Positions 41,729-54,213 are shown, numbered from the stretch's first letter. The stretch is 64,000 bases of DNA from Actinomadura rifamycini DSM 43936 (GCF_000425065.1 NZ_AULB01000008.1:62001-126000), one strand, 5' to 3'. Numbers and translations: made by a program. The notes: generated from the sequence alone by a model not told the origin.

Positions 41729-44569
41729 ATGACCAAGGAATGGCCCGGTCTGGACGGGGCCGCGGCACGGGCCGCGGAGGACCCGAAGGGTGCGCGGGAG
41801 GAGGTGTTCCGGGCGGCGGCGGCGCTCCCCGCGAGCGCGGTGGCCGAGTTCCTGGAGCACGCCGCGGGCGTCTTCGCGGCGGCCGGACGGACGGAGGACG
41901 CGGCGTTCCTGTTCGGGCGGTCCCGCGAGGTCGCGGACGCGCACGCACGGCTCCTCGACCTGCCCCCGGACGACGCCCGGACGCAGCGGACGCTCCTGGC
42001 GCTCGTCCCGTCCGGGGCGATCACGGCGAGCCTGCTGTACGACCACCTGCGGCGGCTCGCGACCCACCCCGAGCCGGAGGAGGCGCACCGGTGGGCCCGC
42101 GAGGCGGTGGGCGCGTTCTTCGACGCGGGCACCGTCCCGTACCCCAACTTCGTGGACGACCTTGGCCGCGTGGCGCGGGCGGCGGGGGCCGACCCGGCCG
42201 CCGAGCAGCGGCACGTCGCCGAGCGGCTGCTCCGGGAGGGGCTCCTGCCGCGCGCGCCGCTGCCGGTGTGGGAGGCGCTGGACGAGGCGCTGCGCGGGCT
42301 CGCCGCGGACGACGAACTGCTCGACCTGCTGATCGCGGCGCGCCCCGACGCGGCCCTGTACGACGACCCGGAACCGCGCGACGCGCACCACCGGCACTGG
42401 CTGCTGCTGCTCGGGCATGTCCGCGCGGGGCGGCGGCTGTCGCGCGAGTGGTTCCGCGCCGCGGGCCCGCTCCCGGCGGCCGAGCTGCTGCGGCTCGCGC
42501 CGGCCGCCGGCGACCGGCTGTTCCCGCCGCCCGGCCGCTTCTTCGACCCCGAGGCCGACCCGGTCGTCGGCCGCGCCCCCGTGCACCCGCTGACCCCCGT
42601 CAAGCCGAAGGGTCGGTTCGACCAGGAGGCGCCGCACTGGCGGGAAAACACCGACTTCTCGGCCATCGCCGAGAAGATCGAGGGCTCCCCCGACGAGCGC
42701 CGGAAGCTGGACGCGTTCGTCCGCGCCCTCGGCTACTACGGCAACGTCGACTACCCGGCCATGATGCGCGCGATGACGGCGCAGGGCCCGATCCGGCGGG
42801 TGCTCGCCGAGCAGTTCGCCGAGTGGCGGGACGAGTGCGCCGCCGACCTGGAGGGGCTGGAGCTCGCACTGCCCCGGCTCGTCCCGCTGGCCGAGACGCT
42901 GCCGGACGCCGAGATGCTCGCCGGCGTCGAGGCCGCCGACCCGGTGGACCGCGCGTGGCGGGCGCTGCGCGCGGGCCTCCCGGAGGAGCTGCGGTTCCCG
43001 GGCGCGGGGAAGGGCTCGGTGACGGCCGTCCTGCACGGCGAGCTGCTCACGCTCGGGCTGGACGGCGAGCGCATCGTCGTGCACGGACCCGGCGGGATCG
43101 TGCACGAACGGTCGACGCCCTTCCCGTCCGGGACGTTCCCGTGGTTCGACGGCACGGACGCCTTCCTGTCGCGCCTGCACAACGGGCGCCCGGAGACGTA
43201 CCGGTTCGCGGACGACGGCCGCCTGGAGATCCCCGACGGCGAACGGCTGCCGTGGCCGCAGAGCGCCACGTCCGTCCCGGTCACGTTCCCCGGAGCCGCC
43301 GAACCCGTGCAGGTGACGCTCGACCGGGGCGTCCTGCGGCTGATCGCGGACGGCCGGACGGTCGCGCGGCGGCCGTTCCCGCACGGCGCCGTGGACGGCG
43401 CCGTCATGCCCCCGCCGGGCTTCTGGCCGCACCTTCCGCCCGCCGACCCGGACGGCTCGGCCGCGCTGCGCCGACTCGACCGCGCGGGCTTCGGCCGGCT
43501 CGTCGACGCGGCGCTCGTCAACGCGCGGGAGCTGGACGACGCACTCCCCCGCGTCCTGCCCGACGTCACCGACGCCCGGCTCCGCGGCGCCGTCCGGACG
43601 CTCGTCCAGCGGACCGCCGCCGCCCTCCTGCGCGCGCTGCGGCTGCACGACGCGCTCCGCCGGCCGCGCCCGGCGGGCACGCCGGGCCGGGTCGCGAGCG
43701 TGAGCGGGCTGCGGCACGGGCGGTTCATCGGCGAGGTCCCGGCCGTCCGGCACCTCGCGGAGGTGCTGGCGGAGGCGGCCGAGTCCGGCCCGGCCTACGA
43801 CACCCCGCACCCGCTCGGCCGCGTGGACATCCCCCGCCCGAACTACCTGCGGTTCGGCGTGCTGGGCGGCGAGGCGCTGCTGGCGTCCCGCCCGTGGACG
43901 CCCGAGCACGAACGCCTGAGGTCGCTCGCCGTGCTGGGCGCGCTGGGCGACACGCCGTGGGGCGACGGCAGCGGCCGGTGGCGCCGCCTGTGGTTCCAGT
44001 CGAAGACCACGCAGGACCCGGTCGGCCAGATCTGGCGGACCCCGAACGGGGCGATGGCGATCCTGTCCTTCCAGAACCACCCGCACAAGGACTCGGTGGC
44101 GATCGAGTACTCGCCCGACGCGACCTTCCGCGACTTCGTCTTCCCCGGCTGGACGAACAAGTACGAGCCGCGCCCGCAGGGCTGGGGCGGCCCCGACCGC
44201 ATCACCCGGTTCATGCGTCTGCTCGACGAGCGGGGGCCCGCCCCCTACGACGTGCGCCAGATCCACCGCCTGGCCGAGGCCACCGGCCTGCAGCCGAACA
44301 CCGCGGCGTCCGCGGCATACGGATTCCCGTTCACCCTCGGCCGGGAGAGCGAGGCGGCGTTGCTCCCCGCCGAAGTCGACGCGCTCTACAGGGACCCGGA
44401 GACGGGCGACCTCGCGAAGCACGAGTCGTGGCAGCTCGACGACGCGCTCCGCGAGGTCCTCATGCCGGACGACCCCGAGGACCTCTGGACCGACGGCCTG
44501 GCCGTCGACAAGGCCATCGACTGGTGGGACCGCGAAGGCCGCCACCAGAACTGGCCCCGAGCCGCCTGA
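41729..44569 (+). CDS. Large hypothetical protein, tandem paralogue B
   Basis: 946 residues from ATG 41729, chosen because AGGAGG lies 6 nt upstream. It is homologous to paralogue A along most of its length, with an extra N-terminal helical segment (about residues 1-85) and the same C-terminal blocks. Stretches of identical DNA (52 bp at 41017/43932 and 73 bp at 41481/44420) show recent duplication or gene conversion. It is separated from A by 80 bp and followed by a strong terminator, so the pair forms one unit. Function unknown. Confidence 0.82.
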   Translation: MTKEWPGLDGAAARAAEDPKGAREEVFRAAAALPASAVAEFLEHAAGVFAAAGRTEDAAFLFGRSREVADAHARLLDLPPDDARTQRTLLALVPSGAITASLLYDHLRRLATHPEPEEAHRWAREAVGAFFDAGTVPYPNFVDDLGRVARAAGADPAAEQRHVAERLLREGLLPRAPLPVWEALDEALRGLAADDELLDLLIAARPDAALYDDPEPRDAHHRHWLLLLGHVRAGRRLSREWFRAAGPLPAAELLRLAPAAGDRLFPPPGRFFDPEADPVVGRAPVHPLTPVKPKGRFDQEAPHWRENTDFSAIAEKIEGSPDERRKLDAFVRALGYYGNVDYPAMMRAMTAQGPIRRVLAEQFAEWRDECAADLEGLELALPRLVPLAETLPDAEMLAGVEAADPVDRAWRALRAGLPEELRFPGAGKGSVTAVLHGELLTLGLDGERIVVHGPGGIVHERSTPFPSGTFPWFDGTDAFLSRLHNGRPETYRFADDGRLEIPDGERLPWPQSATSVPVTFPGAAEPVQVTLDRGVLRLIADGRTVARRPFPHGAVDGAVMPPPGFWPHLPPADPDGSAALRRLDRAGFGRLVDAALVNARELDDALPRVLPDVTDARLRGAVRTLVQRTAAALLRALRLHDALRRPRPAGTPGRVASVSGLRHGRFIGEVPAVRHLAEVLAEAAESGPAYDTPHPLGRVDIPRPNYLRFGVLGGEALLASRPWTPEHERLRSLAVLGALGDTPWGDGSGRWRRLWFQSKTTQDPVGQIWRTPNGAMAILSFQNHPHKDSVAIEYSPDATFRDFVFPGWTNKYEPRPQGWGGPDRITRFMRLLDERGPAPYDVRQIHRLAEATGLQPNTAASAAYGFPFTLGRESEAALLPAEVDALYRDPETGDLAKHESWQLDDALREVLMPDDPEDLWTDGLAVDKAIDWWDREGRHQNWPRAA

Positions 44570-44599
44570 CCCACCCGACCGGCCACCCGGTCGGCCGCG

Positions 44600-44638
44600 A
44601 ACGCCCGTGAGTGCATTGTGCGCTCGCGGGCGTTTTGC
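44600..44638 (+). terminator. Terminator after the tandem hypothetical genes
   Basis: Stem AACGCCCG(T)GAG / CTC(G)CGGGCGTT around a short loop, followed by TTTTGCG, 31 nt after the stop. Confidence 0.65.
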
Positions 44639-44682
44639 GTGGTGGCGGTGGGGTGAGAGGGGCGTGCGGCGGGGCACGATTC

Positions 44683-44716
44683 CTGATTGAGACTCTTGAT
44701 GAGACTGGAGTCTCAT
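44683..44716 (+). promoter_or_regulatory. Conserved 34-nt element, copy 2
   Basis: Contains GAGACTCTTGAT followed by the perfect palindrome ATGAGACT-GG-AGTCTCAT (44699-44716). 29/34 identical to 32901-32934 before the CYP125-like gene. Two bases separate it from a KstR-type box. Confidence 0.7.
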
Positions 44717-44718
44717 GC

Positions 44719-44732
44719 TAGAACGTGTTCTA
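44719..44732. promoter_or_regulatory. KstR-type box (TAGAACGTGTTCTA)
   Basis: Full match to TnnAACnnGTTnnA, 78 bp before the first tandem P450 start; identical to 32763-32776. Confidence 0.72.
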
Positions 44733-44809
44733 GATCTTCGACCGAGCAAGCGCTCAGTCAGAGTCCCGTGCGGCGCGACGCGGGGCCGGCTCTTCACGAA
44801 GGGACGACC

Positions 44810-46066
44810 GTGACGCAACAGGACGTGGCCCCCGCCCCCACCGGCCGGGAAATCGACGTCATCGATCCCGGCGTGTACGAGCGGGGCGGCATCCCGCACG
44901 AGCAGTTCAGGTGGCTCCGCCAGAACGACCCGGTGCACTGGCACGCCGACCCGAACGAGGGCGTCCCCGGGTTCTGGGCGATCACCCGGCACGAGGACGT
45001 GGTCCGCGCGTCCCGCCGTCCCGACCTGCTGTCCTCGCAGACCCGGACGGCGATGTTCGAGGAGTTCACCGAGGACGACATCGCCCTGTACGGGCAGATC
45101 ATGCTGTTCCAGGACCCGCCGGACCACACGAAGCTCCGCAGCATGGTCAACAAGGGGTTCACGCCCCGGATGATCGGACGGCTGGAGCAGCACATCCGCG
45201 ACATCTGCAACAAGCTGATCGACGAGGCGGCGGCGCTCGGCGAGTGCGACTTCGTCGAGCACTTCGCGGCCCCGCTGCCGCTCTACACGATCTGCGAGCT
45301 GCTGGGCGCGCCGCTGGACCAGCGGCAGCAGATCTTCCACTGGTCGAACCAGCTCGTGGCGTTCAACGACCCCGAGTTCATCGGCGACCGGTCCGAGTCG
45401 CAGATGTACGCCGCCGAGTTCGCCGGATGGGCGGGCGAGCTCGCGCGGGAGCGGGAGTCCACGCCGCGGGACGACATCGTGACGAAGCTCCTCACGCCGG
45501 ACGAGAACGGCGAGCGGATCAGCGAGGACCAGTTCGCGATGTTCGTGATCATGCTGTCGATCGCCGGCAACGAGACGACCCGGACGGCGACGGCGGGCGG
45601 CATGCAGGCGTTCTTCGAGCGTCCGGAGCTGTGGCAGCGGCTGCGGGAGGACCGGAGCCTGCTGCCGACGGCCGTCGAGGAGATCGTCCGCTGGGTGAGC
45701 CCCATCAACCAGTTCCGCCGGACGGCGACCGCGGACGTCGAGATGGGCGGCAAGACGATCAAGGCCGGGGACAAGGTGGTGCTGTTCTACAGCTCCGCGA
45801 ACATGGACGAGACGGTGTTCGACGACCCGTTCACGTTCGACATCGCCCGCGACCCCAACCCGCACATCGGGTTCGGCGGCGGCGGCCCCCACTTCTGCCT
45901 GGGCACCCACCTCGCCCGGATGAACCTGAAGGTCGTGTTCGACACGATCTTGGACCGGATGCCCGACATCCGGCCCGCCGGCGAGCCCCGCCGGCTGCGC
46001 TCCAACTTCGTCAACGGCCTGAAGGAGCTGCCGGTGCGGTTCACGCCGTCGGCCAAGCGTGCTTGA
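44810..46066 (+). CDS. Cytochrome P450 (CYP124/125/142-related), first of a tandem
   Basis: 418 residues from GTG 44810 with GAAGGGA upstream. Landmarks: IAGNETTRTATAGGM (I-helix), EEIVRWVSPINQFRRTA (ExxR region is in VEEIVRW/ RL), haem loop FGGGGPHFCLGTHLAR (Cys near 363). SANMDETVFDDPFTFDIARD and RSNFVNGLKELPV place it with P450s that oxidise sterol side chains or methyl-branched lipids. A KstR-type box and the 34-nt element lie just upstream. The next gene is a paralogue read 42 bp later. Exact subfamily not assigned. Confidence 0.88.
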   Translation: MTQQDVAPAPTGREIDVIDPGVYERGGIPHEQFRWLRQNDPVHWHADPNEGVPGFWAITRHEDVVRASRRPDLLSSQTRTAMFEEFTEDDIALYGQIMLFQDPPDHTKLRSMVNKGFTPRMIGRLEQHIRDICNKLIDEAAALGECDFVEHFAAPLPLYTICELLGAPLDQRQQIFHWSNQLVAFNDPEFIGDRSESQMYAAEFAGWAGELARERESTPRDDIVTKLLTPDENGERISEDQFAMFVIMLSIAGNETTRTATAGGMQAFFERPELWQRLREDRSLLPTAVEEIVRWVSPINQFRRTATADVEMGGKTIKAGDKVVLFYSSANMDETVFDDPFTFDIARDPNPHIGFGGGGPHFCLGTHLARMNLKVVFDTILDRMPDIRPAGEPRRLRSNFVNGLKELPVRFTPSAKRA

Positions 46067-46108
46067 CTCCACCCCGTGCCCTGCCCCCCATGACCCGGAG
46101 GCGCGACG

Positions 46109-47344
46109 ATGACGGCCACCCCCGACATCGACCTGGTCGAGCCCGGCTCCTACGAGCGCGGCGGCATCCCGCACGAGCAGCTCGCGTGGCTGCGCGAACA
46201 CGATCCCGTCCACCGGCACAAGGGCGACCCGGAGCGGGGCGGCCCGCCCTTCTGGGCGGTGACGCGGCACGCGGACGTCGTCCACGTGTCGCGCCACCCG
46301 GAGGTGTTCTCCTCGTACGAGCGGCTCGCGCTGTTCGAGGAGCCGGACGAGGAGCACCTGGCGCTGCAGCGGCTCATGATGCTCAACCAGGACCCGCCGG
46401 ACCACTCGCGCAAGCGGAGCATCGTGAACCGCGGGTTCACGCCGCGCGCGATCGGCGCGCTGGAGGAGCACATCCGCGACATCTGCCGGCGGCTCGTCGC
46501 GGAGACGGCGGAGCGCGGGGACGAGGCGGAGTTCGTCCGCGACCTGGCGGCGCCGCTGCCGCTCTACGTGATCTGCGAGCTGCTCGGCGCCCCGCCGGAG
46601 GACCGCGACAAGATCTTCCACTGGTCGAACACGCTGATCGGCGCGGACGACCCCGACTTCCAGCGCAGCCCCGAGGAGGGGCAGCAGGCCGCGACGGAGC
46701 TGTACGCGTACGCGGCGGAGCTGGCGGCGGAGCGGCGGCGGAACCCGCGCCGCGACATCGTGACGAAGCTGCTGCAGCCGGACGCCGACGGCGAGGTACT
46801 GGACGGCGACGAGTTCGAGCTGTTCGTGATGCTGCTGTCCGTCGCGGGCAACGAGACGACCCGCAACGCCGCGTCCGGCGGGATGCTCGCGCTGCTCGAG
46901 CACCCCGAGCAGTGGGCGCGGCTGCGGGCCGACCCCTCGCTCGTCCGGACGGCCGCGGACGAGATCGTCCGGTGGGTGACGCCGGTCAACCTGTTCAAGC
47001 GGACGGCCGTGCGCGACGTCGAGCTGGGCGGCAAGAAGATCGCGGCGGGCGACAAGGTCGTGGTGTTCTACGCGTCCGCGAACCGGGACGAGGCCGTGTT
47101 CGGCGACCCGTTCTCGTTCGACGTCGGCCGCGACCCCAACCCGCACATCGGCTTCGGCGGAGGCGGCCCCCATTTCTGCCTGGGCGCCCACCTCGCCCGA
47201 CTCGAGCTGAGTGTGCTCTTCGAAACACTCTTGGACGCTATGCCCAATATCGAACTCAGCGGTAACGTACGGAGGCTAAGGTCTAGTTTCATCAACGGCA
47301 TAAAGGAGATGCCGGTGCGTGTGCGACCGGTGTCCCGGGACTGA
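46109..47344 (+). CDS. Cytochrome P450, second of the tandem
   Basis: 411 residues from ATG 46109 (GGAGGCG upstream). Close paralogue of the preceding P450: both start with DP/EPGSYERGGIPHEQ-type sequence and share SVAGNETTRNAASGGM, EIVRWVTPVNLFKRTAVRD, FGGGGPHFCLGAHLARLELS (Cys near 357) and SSFINGIKEMPV. Co-transcribed with it, and followed 28 bp later by a GT4 gene. The pair may act on successive positions of one lipid or sterol; the ferredoxin at 51566 is a candidate electron donor. Confidence 0.9.
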   Translation: MTATPDIDLVEPGSYERGGIPHEQLAWLREHDPVHRHKGDPERGGPPFWAVTRHADVVHVSRHPEVFSSYERLALFEEPDEEHLALQRLMMLNQDPPDHSRKRSIVNRGFTPRAIGALEEHIRDICRRLVAETAERGDEAEFVRDLAAPLPLYVICELLGAPPEDRDKIFHWSNTLIGADDPDFQRSPEEGQQAATELYAYAAELAAERRRNPRRDIVTKLLQPDADGEVLDGDEFELFVMLLSVAGNETTRNAASGGMLALLEHPEQWARLRADPSLVRTAADEIVRWVTPVNLFKRTAVRDVELGGKKIAAGDKVVVFYASANRDEAVFGDPFSFDVGRDPNPHIGFGGGGPHFCLGAHLARLELSVLFETLLDAMPNIELSGNVRRLRSSFINGIKEMPVRVRPVSRD

Positions 47345-47372
47345 CGGGAGTGGTGCGTGGGCAGGGGCTGGC

Positions 47373-48650
47373 GTGGGTGAGGCAGACGAGCCGGGCGGTC
47401 CACTGCGGGTGGCCCTGCTCTCGTACCGGAGCAAGCCGCACTGCGGAGGCCAGGGCGTCTACCTGCGGCATCTCAGCAGGGAACTGGTCGATCTCGGGCA
47501 CACCGTGGAGGTGTTCTCCGGGCAGCCCTATCCCGAGCTGGACCGCGACGAGATCCGGCTGACCAAGCTCCCGAGCCTGGACCTGTACCGGGACGAGGAC
47601 CCGTTCCGCACCCCGGCCCTCGGCGAGTTCCGCGACTGGGTGGACGTCCTGGAGTTCGCCCACATGCGGACGGGCGGGTTCCCGGAGCCGCTGACGTTCA
47701 GCATCCGGGTCCTGCGGGAGCTGCGGCGCCGCCGCCGCGACTTCGACGTCGTCCACGACAACCAGGTGCTCGGCGTCGGCAACCTCGGCATCCCGAAGCT
47801 CGGGCTGCCGCTGGTCACCAGCATCCACCACCCGATCAGCGTGGACCGGCGGATCGAGCTGGAGGCGGCGCAGGGCATCCGGCAGAAGTTCGGCAAGCGC
47901 CGCTGGTACGGGTTCGTGGGCATGCAGGCGCAGGTGTCGCGGCGGATCGGGCCCGTCCTGACGGTGTCGGAGTCGTCGAAGGTCGACATCGTCAAGGATT
48001 TCAAGGTCGACCCCCGCGACATCGACATCCTGCCGCTGGGCGTCGACACCCGGATCTTCCACCCGCGCGGCGAGCGCGTCCCCGGCCGGATCGTGGCCAT
48101 GGCCAGCGCGGACGCGCCGATCAAGGGCGTGGACGTGCTGCTGCGGGCGGTCGCGAAGCTCGCCACCGAGCGGGACGTGCACGTCGTCGTCGTGAGCCGC
48201 CCGCAGAAGGACGGCCCGACCGAGAAGCTCGTCCGCGACCTCGCCCTCGGCGACCGCGTCCAGTTCGTGAGCGGCATCAGCGACGACGAGCTGGGCGCGC
48301 TGCTCGCGTCCGCGGAGATCGCGGTCGTCCCGTCCCGCTACGAGGGCTTCTCGCTGCCCGCGGTCGAGCACATGGCGTCCGGCACGCCGCTGGTCGCGTC
48401 CCGCGCGGGGGCGCTGCCCGAGGTTGTGGGGGACGCGGCCGTCCTCGTCGAGCCGGGCGACGTCGAGGAGCTCGCCGCCACCCTGCGCGGCCTGCACGAC
48501 TCGGCGGACGAGCGCGCCCGCGCCGGCGCGGCCGGGCTGGCCCGCGTCCAGGAGCGCTTCGCCTGGCCCGCCGTCGCGCAGGCCACCGTGCGGCACTACC
48601 GCGAGGCCGTCGCGCAGCAGAACTACCTGCGGCTGGCGCGGCGCGGCTGA
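47373..48650 (+). CDS. Family 4 glycosyltransferase
   Basis: 425 residues from GTG 47373, GT-B fold. Glycine-rich acceptor loop SKPHCGGQGVYLRHLSRELV at the N-terminus, SESSKVDIVKDF, and the donor-site motif SRYEGFSLPAVEHMASGTPL (EX7E) near residue 325. It transfers a sugar from a nucleotide donor in the cytosol. It lies between two P450 genes and a methyltransferase gene in one direction; a hairpin at 48678-48700 separates it from the next gene. Acceptor unknown, plausibly a lipid. Confidence 0.9.
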   Translation: MGEADEPGGPLRVALLSYRSKPHCGGQGVYLRHLSRELVDLGHTVEVFSGQPYPELDRDEIRLTKLPSLDLYRDEDPFRTPALGEFRDWVDVLEFAHMRTGGFPEPLTFSIRVLRELRRRRRDFDVVHDNQVLGVGNLGIPKLGLPLVTSIHHPISVDRRIELEAAQGIRQKFGKRRWYGFVGMQAQVSRRIGPVLTVSESSKVDIVKDFKVDPRDIDILPLGVDTRIFHPRGERVPGRIVAMASADAPIKGVDVLLRAVAKLATERDVHVVVVSRPQKDGPTEKLVRDLALGDRVQFVSGISDDELGALLASAEIAVVPSRYEGFSLPAVEHMASGTPLVASRAGALPEVVGDAAVLVEPGDVEELAATLRGLHDSADERARAGAAGLARVQERFAWPAVAQATVRHYREAVAQQNYLRLARRG

Positions 48651-48677
48651 CGACCAGACCCCAACAGCAAGGCCCGT

Positions 48678-48700
48678 GGGAACGCCCGCCGGGCGTTCCC
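48678..48700 (+). terminator. Hairpin between GT4 and methyltransferase genes
   Basis: Perfect 10-bp stem GGGAACGCCC / GGGCGTTCCC with a GCC loop. No T-run; it may attenuate or stabilise mRNA rather than terminate, since the next ribosome site starts 6 nt later. Confidence 0.5.
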
Positions 48701-48720
48701 CGCATGGAAGGAGCACGACC

Positions 48721-49482
48721 CTGCTGACCGTGGATTTCCAGCGGTTCCGCGTCGCACCCGGAGACCGCATCCTGGACATGGGCTGCGGAGCGGGACGGCA
48801 CGCGTTCGAGCTGTACCGCAGGGGCGCGCACGTCGTGGCCTTCGACCAGGACGCCGACGAGCTGGCCGGCGTCGAGAAGATGTTCGGCGCGATGCGGCTC
48901 GGCGGCGAGGTCCCCGAGGACGCCGCCGCCGAGACCGTCCGGGGCGACGCGCTGGAGCTGCCGTTCCCCGACGACCACTTCGACGCGATCATCGCCTCCG
49001 AGGTGCTCGAGCACATCCCGGACGACATGCGGGCGATGCGCGAGCTGCTGCGCGTGCTGCGGCCCGGCGGGCGGCTCGCCGCGACCGTCCCGTCCTGGCT
49101 GCCGGAGCGGGTCTGCTGGGCCCTGTCGGAGGACTACCACACCGCCCCCGGCGGCCACGTGCGGATCTACACCCGCGCCGAGCTGGAGGCCAAGCTGAAG
49201 TCGACGGGCTTCACGATCGGCGGCCACCACCACGCGCACGGCCTGCACGCGCCCTACTGGTGGATCAAGTGCGCCGTCGGCGTGGAGAACGACGGCAACC
49301 CGCTCGCCAAGGCGTACCACCAGCTCCTGGTGTGGGACATCATGAAGCGGCCCCTCGCGACCCGGGTCGCCGAGCAGGTGCTCAACCCCCTGATCGGCAA
49401 GAGCGTCGTCGTGTACTGCAGCAAGCCCGTCAAGACGGGGACGTCCGAGACCCCGGCGGAGGAGACCGCCGATGCGGTCTGA
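48721..49482 (+). CDS. Class I SAM-dependent methyltransferase with a CTG start
   Basis: 253 residues. Motif I is ILDMGCGAGRHAFEL, then VVAFDQD (motif II), FDAIIASEVLEHIPDDMRAM (motif IV) and LRPGGRLAATVP. The homologues I recall begin MLTVDF, which requires initiation at CTG 48721, placed 7 nt after a perfect GGAAGGAG; the next alternatives are GTG 48730 (16 nt away). It overlaps the following gene by 11 bp. It probably methylates the product or acceptor of the GT4 and toroid-protein pathway. Confidence 0.82.
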   Translation: MLTVDFQRFRVAPGDRILDMGCGAGRHAFELYRRGAHVVAFDQDADELAGVEKMFGAMRLGGEVPEDAAAETVRGDALELPFPDDHFDAIIASEVLEHIPDDMRAMRELLRVLRPGGRLAATVPSWLPERVCWALSEDYHTAPGGHVRIYTRAELEAKLKSTGFTIGGHHHAHGLHAPYWWIKCAVGVENDGNPLAKAYHQLLVWDIMKRPLATRVAEQVLNPLIGKSVVVYCSKPVKTGTSETPAEETADAV

Positions 49483-50593
49483 CATCCCCGCCGTCCCCGG
49501 AGTCCTGACCCGCGGCGACGTCGTCGAGACCGCCCGCAGCATCGCCCGCCAGCAGGAGCCGTCGGGCGCGATCCCCTGGTTCGCGCCGATCGACGGCATC
49601 GCCGGGCACGTCGACGCCTGGAACCACGTCGAGGCGGCGATGGCGCTGACCGTCGCCGGGATGGGCGACGCCGCCCGCCGCGCCTACGCGTGGCTCGCGG
49701 ACGTCCAGCGGGAGGACGGGTCGTGGCCCGCCAAGTGGGTGCTCGGCGAGGTCACCGAGCCCGGCGGCGAGTCCAACCAGGCCGCCTACGTCGCGGTCGG
49801 CGTCTGGCACGAGCTGCTGATGACCGGCGACGAGGACTTCGCCCGCGCCATGTGGCCGACCGTGCGCCGCGCGATCGACTTCGTCCTCGGCCTGCAGACC
49901 CGCCGCGGCGAGATCATCTGGATGCGGACCGAGGACGGCCGCGCGTCCGACCACGCGCTGCTGACCGGCTGCTCGTCGATCTACCAGGCGCTCCGCTGCG
50001 CCGTCGCGCTCGCGGAGCGGCTCGGCGAGCCGCAGCCGGAGTGGGAGCTCGCCGCCGACCAGCTCGGCCACGTCGTCGCCGCGCACCCCGAGGCGTTCGC
50101 CGACAAGAGCCGCTGGTCGATGGACTGGTACTACCCCGTCCTCGGCGGCCCGGTCCGCGGCGAGGCCGCCGCGCGCCGGCTCGCCGAGCAGTGGGACGTG
50201 TTCGTCGTGCCGGGCCTCGGCTGCCGCTGCGTGTCCGACCAGCCGTGGGTGACGGCCGCCGAGAGCTGCGAGCTCGTCCTGGCCCTCGACGCGTCCGGCG
50301 ACCGGGACCGCGCCCTGGAGCTGTTCGCCACGATCCAGCACCTCCGCCACGAGGACGGCTCGTACTGGACCGGCTGGCAGTTCGAGAACCGGCGGCACTT
50401 CCCGGGGGACCGCTCCACCTACACCGCGGCCGCCGTGGTCCTCGCCGCGGACGCGCTGGACGGCGCGTCCCCCGGCGCCCGCATCTTCAAGGAGATCGCG
50501 GGACGCCCGCTGGGGCCGTCCGAGGCGTCCGACCCGGCGGCGTGCGGCTGCGCCTTCGTGCCGGTCGCCGACCCCGTCCGGTCCCGCCTCTGA
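49472..50593 (+). CDS. Alpha/alpha-toroid (prenyltransferase-like) protein
   Basis: 373 residues with helical-hairpin repeats of the terpenoid cyclase/prenyltransferase toroid: QEPSGAIPWFAPIDGIAGHV, QREDGSWPAKWVLGE, HEDGSYWTGWQFENRR (QxxDGSW-like QW motifs). The squalene-cyclase DxDD is not seen. The DCxC-type ends CGCAFVP and GLGCRCVSDQPW contain Cys pairs. It overlaps the methyltransferase gene and ends at a strong hairpin. Often annotated prenyltransferase; catalytic role uncertain and a glycan-binding or hydrolase-like toroid is possible. Confidence 0.75.
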   Translation: MRSDIPAVPGVLTRGDVVETARSIARQQEPSGAIPWFAPIDGIAGHVDAWNHVEAAMALTVAGMGDAARRAYAWLADVQREDGSWPAKWVLGEVTEPGGESNQAAYVAVGVWHELLMTGDEDFARAMWPTVRRAIDFVLGLQTRRGEIIWMRTEDGRASDHALLTGCSSIYQALRCAVALAERLGEPQPEWELAADQLGHVVAAHPEAFADKSRWSMDWYYPVLGGPVRGEAAARRLAEQWDVFVVPGLGCRCVSDQPWVTAAESCELVLALDASGDRDRALELFATIQHLRHEDGSYWTGWQFENRRHFPGDRSTYTAAAVVLAADALDGASPGARIFKEIAGRPLGPSEASDPAACGCAFVPVADPVRSRL

Positions 50594-50598
50594 GGCGT

Positions 50599-50640
50599 CG
50601 CGGGGGCCGCACCGGACGCCCGTCCGGCCCGGCCCCCGCG
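50599..50640. terminator. Bidirectional terminator hairpin
   Basis: CGCGGGGGCCG and its complement CGGCCCCCGCG enclose an inner CCGGACG/CGTCCGG stem. It fills the gap between two convergent stops (50593 and 50642). Confidence 0.7.
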
Positions 50641-50641
50641 G

Positions 50642-53834
<3,193 letters not shown>

Positions 53835-53949
53835 ATTTGGGACGCACCGAAAAATCGGCAACGGACGTCCCGTTAAGCGTCCGGAGTTATCCCGACATGG
53901 GGCGGGGCAACGGTGGATCGTCAGATTCCTCCGGGAGGAGACGACCCCC

Positions 53950-54138
53950 ATGCCTTACCGCTACCGCCGCACCCACATCGGGCTCGTCGGCATCATCTAC
54001 CTCGTCATCGGCCTGTTCGTGGCCTGGGACCGCGGGTACATCACCCCCGACCTGCTCGGCAAGGTGCTCAGCGCCGTGCTCGCCGTCGTCCTGTGGATCC
54101 TCGTGCTGCTCGGCGTCGACCTGACCATCGACACCTAG
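53950..54138 (+). CDS. Small two-helix membrane protein
   Basis: 62 residues: basic MPYRYRRTH, helix 1 (about 9-26, IGLVGIIYLVIGLFVAWD), a short loop YITPDLLGK, and helix 2 (about 38-58, VLSAVLAVVLWILVLLGV). GGGAGGAG lies about 10 nt before ATG 53950. I recall similar proteins in many actinomycetes, without known function. Confidence 0.8.
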   Translation: MPYRYRRTHIGLVGIIYLVIGLFVAWDRGYITPDLLGKVLSAVLAVVLWILVLLGVDLTIDT

Positions 54139-54177
54139 GCCCCCGGCGCGGACACATGCACCTCGCCGCCCCGGCCA

Positions 54178-54207
54178 TAGACCCCAAAACGGCACAGAGG
54201 TTACGTT
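54178..54207 (+). promoter_or_regulatory. Promoter candidate for a leaderless micro-ORF
   Basis: TAGACC (-35-like, 54178-54183) and TACGTT (TAnnnT -10, 54202-54207) with an 18-bp spacer. The ATG begins 7 nt after the -10, so transcription could start at the ATG itself. Confidence 0.4.
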
Positions 54208-54213
54208 CCGGGC

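Noticed and set aside
41696..47191. A long minus-strand open frame across the tandem hypothetical and P450 genes
   Set aside because: It lies opposite well-supported coding genes and has low-complexity Arg/Gly/Val composition typical of antisense translation.
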